Source: Siphlonurus alternatus
Taxonomy: Eukaryota > Arthropoda > Insecta > Ephemeroptera > Siphlonuridae
DNA: 64,000 bases
Assembly (NCBI GenBank): GCA_949825025.1
Contig: OX463778.1
Span: forward strand, 54,128,364 to 54,192,363
Direction: 5' to 3'
Of this stretch, positions 1 to 12,546 are shown one piece after another (position 1 is the stretch's first letter; each line of letters starts with the position of its first letter). The position numbers and the translations under genes were made by a program. Below the pieces are notes generated by a model that worked only from the letters and a program-made list of their open reading frames with translations, was not told the origin of the DNA and did not search any database.

Positions 1-3000
1 ACGACATTTAATGCCAACTTTGTGTCGAGTAAATATTGAATACACGTAATTAAATGTAAATGTTATAAACACGCTGTATCACAAAGAAGTGTATCGTTGA
101 AATATAAACACATCAGAAATTATGTAATATGAAGGTAAAGAGGATTTGATAGTTTTTCTCTTGCACAAATTTATCGTTGAAAAAAATTAGCGTAATATGA
201 ATGTTAAGGTACACTTGACGCCTTAGAAAATTTCCCACTTGTTAATCACCATGTCCTGTGTTATTATTACAGGGCATGGTGCAAGACCGAAGGGAAATTT
301 TCCATTGACTGTACAATTTTGTAGAACTCTGCTATCGTACTTAGTGTTATGGACTGCATGTTCCATGAACGAAAATATCTGCAGGTTTTTCGCTAATTAT
401 GACGGTTATCGCCAGCCTACCTAAAGTCACGGCTTTAGTGAAAAACCTGGATTTCTTCCTGTAGATAAATCTTTTGTGAATCGGTTTATTTCTTTTTCAA
501 ATGTATGCACCTAAAATGCAATCCAAACTACAAAAAAATTACTTCACTACTAAAAAATGTCGTTTATATATACATCATAAAATTAATTTTTTTTATTATT
601 ATTATTGATAGTCTAATACGAATGTCAATAATGCCCAAACACCAAGTTTCTAATTACAGTATAATCCATTAATCCATTTTTAATAGTGGAGAAAAAAAGG
701 TGGTGAAAATCCTTTTCAGTCACATGCGCAAGAAGTGGTCCGTTTGGGAGCAATGTGGACATGCCGTGACCATGAAGGGAGACTTTATTACTGATTAACA
801 TACACTAACATTAACATACTTCTATGTAACACAATAAATAAAGTATTTACGTGTTCAATGTCCATAATTCTCGTATTAAAATAAGTGCAGGTTGAACGCG
901 AGGAATTTTTCTTTGTCGTGATATGAGCGAGCACCAAGCGACGCTCACATCCATCACGACAGCAAAAATGTTGATTTCATTAACAAGTGAACTTTACACG
1001 AACTGTCCTCTCTCATATATTTCACATTTTTTGTTATTTAATTTGTTTTATGTTAGAAATACTTGTAATAATAATATACTAGTTACGAAATGTCATTAAT
1101 TAAAAAAAAAATCACTAAACTTTTGATGAAAAAGCAGATTTTTCAAAATTTTAATATGAATTTCGTCTGGTTTACTGCATCATTTTAAATTAACTCTAAT
1201 ATTAAATATCAAAACTATAATGTATTTTTGGAACTAAAATTGATGGACATTAAATTTTGGCTTCTTTTATCTTGTGCGGCAAGGAATTGATCTAACAATC
1301 TTGCTGAGATTCATTTTTATAGAATTGAGACCTTCGCACGTTCAAAGGTGTAAAAACTATTTCTTTAGCATTTCTACTTCTGATTATTACAGGTTCAAAT
1401 ATCGGACGAGAAGATAAACATTCAAAAGATTATAAAATCCAAACATGATCAAGATTCTTAATAATGACAACTTGATTTTTTTTACCCCTATAAACTTGAA
1501 GCTTCAGGCAGGGTAATGGGTTGGGATAACCGATGTAAATTTTATCACTACAGAATTTTATTCACAACAATTAGAAACATTGTACAAGTGTGCGAAGATG
1601 AGTGACGTGGGAGGCCATGCACTTCCATGACGACGGTGCTGCCCCCACAGTTTAATCATCCCACGACATGTGACGGTGCTGCCCCCACAGTTTAATCATC
1701 CCCCGACATGTCGCAACCACCCCGTCGTCATAAATCTGAAGTAATTTACATACCACAGGGAAAATTACAATTATTATATAATTTTTTATAAAATTTCTTT
1801 TGATAAGTCTGAAAAATAATCTTAATGTTATGTGACAAAGCTTTCATAACAAAATAGTTTAAATATTAATTCTCTGCATTGTACTAAATAATATGACCAG
1901 GTTGCATGCCCCTTTATCTCTGCAGGCCCGCAGTGCACGACATATTGAAGATGTCACGTGACCTGTATCGTAAAATTTAACATTCATAAATTATGTTAAT
2001 AAAATTTGATCTTGTCGGTGCATTTTATGCATGTATATATTTTAACGTCAGCTTTTTTATGTTGAAAAACAAAGTAAATTTAATGCAGTTTGAGAGAAAA
2101 ATGACTTTCCGCGTTTTATATTACACGTCAAACTCACAACTTGCTGAAAGAAATTTTAAATTGAATTTTCGAGAACTTTTTTATTCTTATCTCTGTTTGA
2201 TATACGTGCATATTAAATTAAAAAAATATACTGAATATTTATATATAAGAATTGCGCCTTACAATGACACAAATAATAAATAAAAATATAAAAAAAACAA
2301 GCTACGTTTAATATAAACTAGAAATTTATTTTACTGATTCTATGACATCTATGCTGCTTTTTTACAGAATACACTGTACGCGCGGTAGCTTCATTTTTTT
2401 TTTTTAATATTATTTATTAATATTATTCACTTTTCTTGTTTGAACCTTCAATTGTTTGCAGAGCCAATCATTCGTTTATTTAGGGAAAAAAAATCCGCCG
2501 GGTTAGAAGCCCTCCTTAAAACAACATTCGAGCTGTTCACTAGAAATTTATATTAAAATTTTATGCTCATGTTTCTAATTATCAGATAATATACTTTTTG
2601 TGAAGTTATAGATTAAAAAACAAACGAATTATAACATAGAAAAGCTATTTAATCCACAGATATTGTTGGTATCAGCTGTATAGTCGCGCGATGAGATTTG
2701 CCATCACGCCACTGCAATAGTCAAATAAATAAATATCATGCGCAGTTCATTTTAATTTTGGAACTCAAGTTATTAAAAAAATCCACATCGCAATATATCT
2801 GTATTTCCGGCCCTCGTGTCAATGTGGAGGGTCACAAGGTCCCGTCACGAGCCCCGTTGTACTTATCTGTCATCACGAGGACAAAAAGAGGCGTGGTCAG
2901 TGACGTCACAAACACATATGGAGCACTCATGTCTGAAATAAACATATTTTTTTACATACATTAACATTTAATTATTTATAAAATGTTGCAATAATCTTCT

Positions 3001-5569
3001 AGTTTAAATCAAAACACGCAAATGCGTTTATAATAAAATGCATGATGTTTTATTTTATTATATTTTTGCTACATGATATGTTAGTTTACTTTGTTTTTTT
3101 GTTTGCTCGAGTTTTGCTGGTAACAAGAGCGAGGAGAGCGCCGCGCGTCATGGTGCGCGTGATAAGACGATGATAAGACTAACACGCCACACGAGTCTCA
3201 ATAACAACAAAGCCGCTTGTCCGATACAAGTCCACAAAAACAATGCGAAAATTTTCCAGTAAAATCTATATTAAAAATAACTTGATTATCCCTCTGCATT
3301 ATAGATGACTTTCTGTGTTTAATAAAAGACTAATAATTATAGATTTTTCTAATTTGTATTATATAGTATTTTTTTTTTGGTGAATATCATGCAATCTATA
3401 TTATGGATCGCGATATAATAATCGAATGCAAAAAGATAATTAAATTTATCCATATATTATATTATATATGAGCATTACATGTAATAATTTATTGCATTCC
3501 TTCGTTATATACTTTAATACTTCGTTCGTTCTCCAACCTATACATTTTCCAAATTATTAATTTTAAATGTTAATAATATTAAAAATTATGATAATTAATG
3601 TTTCAAGGATTTGTTTGGTTAGATCTCAAGTCGTGTCCTGATAATTGTACAATCTTCTTGATTAATTCATAATTCAAACAACTAATTATATAAACTAAAA
3701 ATAAAAACTTAATATTGCAGAAAAAAATCAGTTTTCGCGAGGTTAGTGTTTGTTTTGTTAGCGATGATCGGCTAATACGCCGTAATTAAATACCAAAAAA
3801 TACGGCTGTGTTGGCGGTTGATAGCGTCAGTTAATTCTCGGAATCGTGCAGGAATCGATAGCCAGATTCTGTCTCGACATTTGGTGTCGTCTTGTGTAAG
3901 ATATCTCACGTCATGTGGCGAGACTTATCTGGCGACAAAACCCACTGATACCGATACGTGATGGAGTGCTCCAGTTCAATCCAGAGAAGGAAATCAAATT
4001 AACTTAAAATTCAATTTTGTCTCTCGAAATTAAACGAAAATTTAGCGAAGGGAGATACCAATCCGAAAATTTATGGCTGAGCAATTTTTGTTGTTAATTA
4101 GAAATTCTGTACATTATTATTTTAATTATAAATTTATTGTCGTCATTTTTTTTTTTTTTTTTTTAATTTTGTAAGAAAAATTTAATTGTCTCTTGTAGTC
4201 CTTTTAATTTTGAATACATTTCATTTGCATGCACAATAGCCTGCAATAAATTATTATGAACTTTAATTAACACAGATTAAACGGAAGGACTAAAAATATT
4301 TTTCTTGGCAAGATTTTAAAATTTTTAATGGAAGTAAGAACATTGCCAGCTGCTCTTTGCATATCAAATTCAGTTGGATTTGCTGGACGATAGATCTTCT
4401 CTAGGTTCTCATAGGTTCTAAACCTAATGATCCAAAACTGGATTTTGACACAAGGATCAGATTTTTACCTGGAAAAGAAACTAAATTTTATATCATTCTT
4501 CGTCACCTTGGCAAAGTTCCCTCAGCAAAGAAGGCAAATGTCAATATAATGTTATTGAAACAATTATGTTGATGACTGTTTCTGTTAGCCAGGGAGGGTT
4601 TCGAGGGAGCGACGATTGTATTATTTTGCAGATGCATTTCTGACCCCCCCCCCCTATAAACGAGTCTTAAACCAGCATGTAGAGGTTGCATATATAACTA
4701 GAGTGTAAAAGTTATATAAAATTTAAATAATTTAACAGTTAAAAAACATGCAAACTGATCTCTAAGTAAGACATTGTATAACACATCATATTTTAGTAAT
4801 AGTTTGACAAATGGTTATTTGCCCAGCACTCGCGTGTATGCATCAAGTTTATTCAAATCTACTTGCATTAAAACAATCGCGTGAAACATTACTGTAATCA
4901 GATGTTTTATTTTCTTCGGTCATATTTGTATAAAATAATTTATTTTACTTGCGTATATTAAAGATGAAAGATAACAACAAATATAATAAGATAAATATAG
5001 TTCGTAGAGTGCACTGCTCTTATAATAGATATAATATATAAATTATTTAATCAAATAAGTACAAATTAAATCATATTTGAACTTCATATAGAGAAGTATG
5101 TAATTATATTTTATTAGGTCCTGGTGATAAAATATTCACTATTAAAAATCATTATCAATGTAGCAAGATAGTAAAATAGTCTTTAGTGTCAACATATAAC
5201 TTATCAGATAAACTGTTCGAACTCTGGTGATAAGAGGGTGGCGCGTTTCCTCCAAAATAAGGATGATGTTTAATCAAGTGTCCACGTGATGCACACACAC
5301 ACCTGATCTCTGATAATACGCCGCTCTGATAGCAAAAACACGTGAAGAAAAGATGACACTTTCGCATGATAACACGAGATTTTATTTTACATTCTTCACC
5401 CTCTCAACTCAGCAAAAACATATTTTTTAATATTATAATATTTGCAAATTATTTAACGAAAAAACCTCACAAATAGTTAATAAAAATTATTTATAAAGTG
5501 AGATACTCAAATAATAATGTGGACAGCATGATTTTTTTCCTCCATGTTTTCTTGGAATAATAACTACAA
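1..5569. other. gene-poor AT-rich stretch
   Basis: I see no exon-like block in this stretch. The open frames are short, AT-biased, lack recognisable motifs and are not joined by consistent splice sites. It holds poly-A/T runs, a 40-bp tandem duplication near 1.65 kb and one TGACGTCA palindrome at 2901. It could contain regulatory DNA or non-coding transcripts that sequence alone does not reveal. Confidence 0.6.
1632..1711. repeat. 40-bp tandem duplication, two units
   Basis: Two adjacent 40-bp units (1632-1671 and 1672-1711) differ by a single base (ATCCCACG versus ATCCCCCG). Each contains GCTGCCCCCACAG and ends in GACATGT. The block is much GC-richer than its surroundings. There is no coding frame through it. 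Confidence 0.9.
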
Positions 5570-5828
5570 TTAAGGGTAAGGTAACGCGCCCAATGTTTAA
5601 AAAAAAAATCCCACACATGAAAATTATGAAACATATATCTTAAAATGTTCTCCTATACATCCTTTATTAGTAGCTAAAATTTCAGGTATACAAATTCGAG
5701 CTAGTTTTTGAGTTGTGAATTTTTAAACTTGATTAATTTAACATGGAAGTTCCATTTCTCAACTTTAAAATAAAAAAACTAGCTCGAATTTTTATACCTG
5801 ATATTATAGCTATTACTGATATTATAGG
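5570..5828. mobile_element. truncated TTAA-flanked hairpin MITE (family T1)
   Basis: It begins TTAAGGGTAAGGTAACGC and contains long inverted arms (the segment around 5685-5715 against 5775-5805, both with the 'ctagctcgaatt' core). The left half matches the intact copy at 62951-63305; the outer right arm has been lost. Non-autonomous, with no coding capacity. Confidence 0.8.
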
Positions 5829-8740
5829 GGCTAACCCACTAAAGTTCATTATTTTTCCATAAAATTGTCGGATCAAATTTAAATAATACGATGTACCAAA
5901 CTATACTCTGCTAGAAATGTATATGAAAGTCTTTACCCCGGAAAATTCCCTTTGTCCAAAGATGACATATAGAACATATGGAATGTATAATGTTAATTCG
6001 AACATTGAAGATATCGCCCTAAGGAAACTTCCCGTATAATTTATTACAGTACAATGGCTCTCGAACCAATATGCTTGTTATATAATCATAGAGTAAGTAA
6101 TATGTATGTTATAATAATGGAGGAAAGTTATAATTACGTTGCATCTAAAATCGCCATCACCAAGAGGTCAGTGACCCTGAATGACGTCACAGGAGGTCAA
6201 GTTTGACCACCCCTGCAGTCTTTGAATTCTGGCGAACAATACGTCACGTGATCGAAAATTAAGGTCAATAGCAATCAACTGCGTCAGCATTTTCATGTAA
6301 AAAAAACAACAAAAAGCGCATCGTGCAAGTTGGAAATAAAGAAAATATTATTTTATTATAGCGTTAATATCATCTTATAGATATATATGGAATTCGTTTT
6401 AATACGTACAAATATAATTTTTTTCTATACTGTTCATTAATAGTAGCGTATAACATGAAACTGATTAATAATCTGCACTTCATATATATGTGGTGATTAA
6501 TTTGATCTATTATCGTATGAAAAATAACATATTACAATTGTAAAATATCGTCAATGATTGATTTATCTTGTCATTTTACAAAGTTTGATTTATAGATTAT
6601 AAACAGTGAATAAATCATCATTAACAGAAAATTGATTATTGAAATAAATATGCCAACTAACAATGTTTTAGATTATTCTAAAATCTGATCCAAAAATAAC
6701 TCATCCATCGTGATTTAATTTTGTTAAAACTACATAATATTATAATAAAATACAATACTGCATTTATATTTACTTAACACATATAATTCTAATGTGTTTT
6801 TTCTGTCATCTATGCGTATAACATATATTAATATGTCATATTAAGTTTAAGTATAAATTCGATAGAAAAAAGTGTTAGAGAGTGAGCCAGGCTGCAGGGC
6901 CCACACTTTTCTATCGAACGCTTATTCCTGGACTTACATGATACGCAGCGATGACGGAAAAGGCAAATTGGAATTACATAAAACGTCATCTGTTGGAGTC
7001 TTGTCTTATGGACTAAAAAAGTATTTAAAATAATATAATAACAATCGTTATATAACCAAGTTTTATGGCGTATTAAGAAATTTGTGAAATAATTATGTAA
7101 TAATTTGAACAATGAACGACAATCATTGAGGGTAAATTAAAATTTCCACCACCTGTTCGAGACCTAACTGTTGATACAAGTTTCGTCAATGATATGTCGA
7201 AATTGAGGGTTACAAGTGTTAAAATATAAAAGAAAATAGCACTTAAATATTATTTGATTTGACGCCTTTATCTATATAATATATACCTATTCAAAAAATT
7301 CAATGAAATAAAAAAAAAAACTTTTAAAATGCAAACAAAAACCTTCTTTTCATGCATATATCAACAGATAAAAAAATTTATAATAACTAAGGGTTCAATT
7401 TTTGTAGTGAAAATTACATTTTATAAAATTATAATAATGTAGCTCTTCTTATATAATTTCTTTTCCTCTTTTTAGATTTTAATTTCTAAAATAATAATCA
7501 ACCTGTAGATCAGAAAATATAATTAAAACCCCAAGAAGATTTGCTTGTTAGTTAGATCGTTATATTTTTGCACTCTCTTTTGTTTATTTTTGTGAAATGA
7601 GGGGAGGTATGCACTACTTATGTCTCATAAGTGTTTTTTATGTAGTACTTTATAAAAAAAAGGGGGAGGGAAGGACAAAAGTTTGTTGGGGAGAAATTCT
7701 ACAAGTAGTATTTGATTCAAAGGGTGTCTTGTTTTTAATAATAATTACATCGTTTGATTTACATTTTATAATTATTATTTTATTTTTACTACTGAAAAGC
7801 ACCTCATTAGTTATGAGATTGATTTATAATGTTTGTATGGTTTCATACATTTTATATAAAATAATAATAATAATAAAATCTTACGTAAATACATTTGTTT
7901 TTTAATGATATCTCTACATGAAATTTTAAATTAATTTTCATGTAATTTTAATTAATAAAGTTTTAAAATATAATGTACGTATAATTATAATTTATAATTT
8001 TAAAAAATATTTTATTATTTAAAACTTGATTGCGAGCAAAAAATCAGTTGTACACGTGCGGTATTAATTAATATTTCTTAATTAATTTCAAGTTATATAT
8101 TTAATTTATATCCAGAATCTTACATTGATTAAAACTTAATATTCTAAATAAAAACAAATAAATAAAATAATATAATGTCGATATGTGTTATGAGAATTTC
8201 GCTTATTGTTATGGATCATATAATTTGGAAAAACAAAAGACATTAAAATTATTTATAAATGCTTATTAAATGCAATAAGAACTATTTTCCTTTTTTTATG
8301 CATTGGAAATAACCTCTATTACAATCGTTAATTAAATCGACAAAGCTTGTGTTGTTCTAACCCTCAACTTTTAATAAATTCTGTTATTGATACTTTATTT
8401 AATAAATTTTTAATGCTGGGAAAAAATAATCAAATAAACTTAGGGAGCAAATTATATCTAAAAAAAATATGTTCACGAAGCGTATTGGTCACGCATGCAA
8501 GGATGATCAGTATTGATTAAGCTTGATGTGTTTATTTATTTATACATTTTCTTAATAAATTAGAGTATATTTGACTTATTTCTATACCTTAATTTAATTT
8601 ATAAATAAGAAGCTTAAAAGCTTTTAAAAGTAAAGTTAATATGAATTATATTGAAAGAAAATTTAATGAAACATTTTTATACAAACTGGTAGAATTAATA
8701 TAGTTTCTTTTGTATGCTAATATTATAGATGCAATGGACA
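5829..8740. other. AT-rich intergenic stretch, no gene seen
   Basis: No exon-like sequence is visible. A TGACGTCA palindrome occurs at 6182. The longest frames (6828-7112 minus and 7597-7905 plus) have AT-driven composition and no family resemblance, so I leave them uncalled. Confidence 0.55.
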
Positions 8741-8754
8741 ACTGGCATGACAAA

Positions 8755-9045
8755 GTTTTATTGCAGAAATTTTAGAGGGTATCAAATTTTGTCATACTCT
8801 ATATTTTTTCAGAGTCCGGGAATTATTTTTTTAAAAAATATTGAATTTCCGGCAACGCCCTCTATAAAAAACGTTTGGTCTTTAATAAATTAAAGCATAT
8901 TTAAGGCCTAAACACTTACCGAGGAAGGGCTGTACGTAATTTCTATACATTTTTTTTAAAAAATCTCGAACTTGCAAAAATCTGTTAAAATTTGGGATAC
9001 CCTAGCTAATTACCCTATAAAATTTCTGCAATAAAATTTTTCATA
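8755..9045. mobile_element. old copy of the ATTGCAGAAAT hairpin MITE (family H)
   Basis: The ends are TTTTATTGCAGAAAT and ATTTCTGCAATAAAA, separated by about 290 bp. Internal arms are recognisable (GGGTATCAAATTTTG against a diverged TAAAATTTGGGATACC). It is clearly more decayed than the copies at 21922 and 36983. Confidence 0.75.
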
Positions 9046-9990
9046 TAAGTTAAATTTTTTATTATATTTCCGCGTACGAGGGTAATTTAATTATAAAGGT
9101 AATAACATGTAATTAAATATCCATAATATAAGATTCATCACATCTTAAGTGCATCCAATATATTGTACAGTATATATATTTCACAACTGAATATAGAACA
9201 AATGAAAATTAGGTTTTGATTTTTCTGATTTTAGTAATTTTTTTAATTTTAATTTTTGTGTAAATGTATATTCCTACAATATATGCAGTAGTAAATATTA
9301 AACATTTTTCATTTACTTAAATGTCAGCTAAGAAATGAAATTACTAAATGCAATCTTATTAGATATATTTAAATTTATATAGAATTGAAAAATAATACTA
9401 TAGCATACATTTATGTAATTTCTGTACCAGGGAGAGGTGAAAATCATAAATTCATAAATCATTTTTTTATAACAAATTTATTGTTTTAAAAAGTAAAATC
9501 AACCGCTGCATTTTCAGTAGAAAATATTTGCAACAGTCAATATATTGAACAAGGTTATAATTTTAAAACAAGCAATTTAGCCTTGCTGTAAACAAAGTAA
9601 AATAATTGTTGAAATAATAATACTAAACTGACAAAATAGAATCTATGTGCACCGTAAATGAATAAAAAGTGTCGCATCACATCAATCTTGCAGTGTTTCA
9701 ATGATATTTAGACTGCCATGTCCCTTACATCTGATTTTTTTTTTTTTTAGTTGAATCAGTTGTACTTTTTTTGACCCTTCATTTTTAAATACATTTCTCT
9801 TGGCATATTATAAAATCAACTAATCATACTTTAGTGTCCTCATACATTACTTGATATGTGAGTATATACCATACATGTTGCTTTTGTATTCAATATTATA
9901 GACATGAACAAAAGTTTATTTATTTACTCCGTTCAAACCAACTGCAGAATGTTATTAGGCTAGCAAATGAATAAAAGACAAGGATTTAGT

Positions 9991-10426
9991 TTAAGGCTGA
10001 ACCTAAGAAATTTGGACGAAAAATTCGTTACAATAGATGTTCTTCAAATTAATTTGGTGGACTTACAACAATCTTCAAATTAGCTCTGAATTTTTTCGGA
10101 ATTTTTTAACCGTTGGTTTAATTATAATTAATTTATTTAAATGAGAATTTTGCATCCTTCCAATGTTAAATTTGTTAATTAGCATTGCAAAAAAACTATA
10201 CAACGGATTCTTTTACTTTTTTTTTTTTTACTAAAACCTAATTTTTTAGACTTTTTCTGAATTGTTTTCATATATTTCGAACAGTGGCAATGATTGTTTT
10301 TAATAAGCTCTAAGAAACTTGGCAACGCTCTCAGGGACTTAAGTCACCTACCCCTCCTGCCAGATTCACATTACTAGTGCAACAGTGTTGCCAGTGTAGC
10401 CACGCAAATTCTCAGGTTATACCATA
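9991..10426. mobile_element. TTAA-type non-autonomous DNA element (family T2), diverged copy
   Basis: It starts TTAAGGCTGAACCT and ends TCTCAGGTTATACC. It aligns along its length with the element at 30008-30489, sharing for example TTAACCGTTGGTTTAATTAT and CATATATTTCGAAC. The right TTAA is lost. No open frame. Confidence 0.8.
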
Positions 10427-10633
10427 AAAGTGAACATTTTAGTATCGCTGAGACTTGAACCTTTTTGTGATTGTTCCCGTCTTGAATTTTCAAAGAAGAA
10501 AATAAACCCTCAGCACTGTAATATCTCTCTTTTCATTAAAGGTTGTCTACATTGTACAAATACACAAAAATATTATGAATATGTTATTGTATTGCACACT
10601 TTTTTACATTAATTAAATAGATAATATGTTTAA

Positions 10634-11262
10634 TTTAAGGAAAATAAAACATTTAGGTTGTGATAATCTTATTAAGGGAAAGGATAGGTATAACCAGCAA
10701 GGCCTTACCGCACGAGACACAAGTGATGTAAAAAACTTTCTAGTGCACCTCTATGACAGCAAGATTTTCACCTGCTGTGACTCCTTCGATCGCTAAGTCC
10801 TTGCTGGTTATTCCTATCCTTTCCCTTCATAATTTTTTTAAATTAAGGAAAATAAACCATTTAGGTTGTGTGATTGTCTTGGTAAAAGAAAAGGATAGGA
10901 ATAACCAGCGAGGCCTTACCGATCGAAAGAGTCACAGCAGTGCACTGTGACCACAAGATTTTCACCTGCTGTGACTCTTTCGAGCCTTGCCTTGCAGGTC
11001 TTTCCCTTAATAAGATTAAATAAATTCTTGCGGTCACAGAGGTTCACTCGAAAGTTTTTACATTTTGGAAATGTTTCGCATCGTGGAGATGCTTCTTCAG
11101 TCACAAGAAGAATTAGAAACTTTCGAGTGAACCTCTGTGACCGCAAGAATTTCCACCTGCTGTGACTCTTTCGATCGGTAAGGTTTTGCTGGTTATTCCT
11201 ATCCTTTTCTTTTAATAAGATTATCACAACCTAAATGGTTTATTTTCCTTAATTTGAATAAG
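10634..11262. mobile_element. cluster of palindromic retroposon copies (family R)
   Basis: Two copies lie back to back, a shorter one (about 10634-10840) and a rearranged one (about 10841-11262). Hallmarks are AAGGAAAATAAACCATTT, GGAATAACCAGC, AAGGCCTTACCGATCG and the inverted second arm. The segment 11023-11160 holds one complete arm pair with a hairpin loop. The cluster lies just 3' of the SPIDR stop codon. Confidence 0.8.
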
Positions 11263-11350
11263 ATTAAATAAATAATAAAATTTAATTTTACTTGAGTATT
11301 TTAGTAGTGTAGTTGTAGAAATTAACAACTAAGAGACCATCAGATCGTGA

Positions 11351-12503
11351 CTAGGACGCTTGGTGTGTCCAGGACGGCACCTCCTCCAAACTGATGTCTG
11401 CGGAGGATCTGGACAACAGCAGGCAGCGCAGAGGTCCCACCGTCTGGCCAAGCACCAGCTCAAGTTGGTAGCCCTGCAGGTGGAGGGTCACGTAAATATG
11501 GGTGCAAAATTAGTGAGGTAAGTTATCATAAACTCCTAAAAAAATACTGTGATTCAGAGGAAAATTTAATGCTTTCAAGTTTTAAATATACAATAGATAG
11601 TATTATACTGTAGATAGTTTTAAAACAGATATTTACCAATAAAGTAAAAATTTAACTTCTTTTAATCTACAAATGCCAGAAATGGTGATAATAACTTATT
11701 AACTTCTTTCAGCAAAAATGAATAAATTAAGTACAAATAATTGTTTTTTCTGCTGAAAATGCTTTCCAAGTGAAACAAACATTATAGTACAAAATTTTTT
11801 GATTGAAAATAACTTCTTCTTATCTATAAATGCCAGAACGGTAATAATAATCAATTAACTTCGTTGAGCAATTATAATGAATGAAGTACAAATAATTTCA
11901 TCTTCATATTCTGAAAATGCGTCCCAAGAGACTCACCTCATTACTGCCCTGACAGCCGGGCAGGAGACGCTCCACGGAGCTCTGCTGAAGCTGCAAAACA
12001 ACGACCTCGTGAGATTTAACAGTGTTAACAGAGGGGTCTTGTGTCAATTTATGCAAGTGAAGGAATTTGTGCTGGACTTTACATGTTGGAATTCAGTCAA
12101 CTTTCCTCTCTGCCAAGTTTGCAGTCTTCAACTCTACTTCCAAGAATATGGTTGCTAGAGTTTGGTGGGGTCGAATCATTGCTAATATGCTACTTTATTT
12201 TAACCCACTAGAAACACTACAGGGTAAATTTCAAATGTACTGCAAACATTACAAATGTATAATACATGGCTATGATCCATTCCATGCCTTTTGAATATTT
12301 GATTGTGTTTGATCCCTCATTCACTACTGTAAGCAAAACAATCTACAGATAACCACTATAAAATAATCATATATTGCAATGCATAAAGTCCAAACTAGTT
12401 TTAATTAACAAAACTATGTTCTGTTAAGTTTGTGTGTTTGAGTTTTTTTTTAGAAAAATCATCAAACCAAATAATAATAATAATAATAATAATAATAATT
12501 ATT

Positions 12504-12546
<43 letters not shown>

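Noticed and set aside
1632..1711. CRISPR-like array
   Set aside because: Two adjacent units without spacers in a eukaryotic genome.
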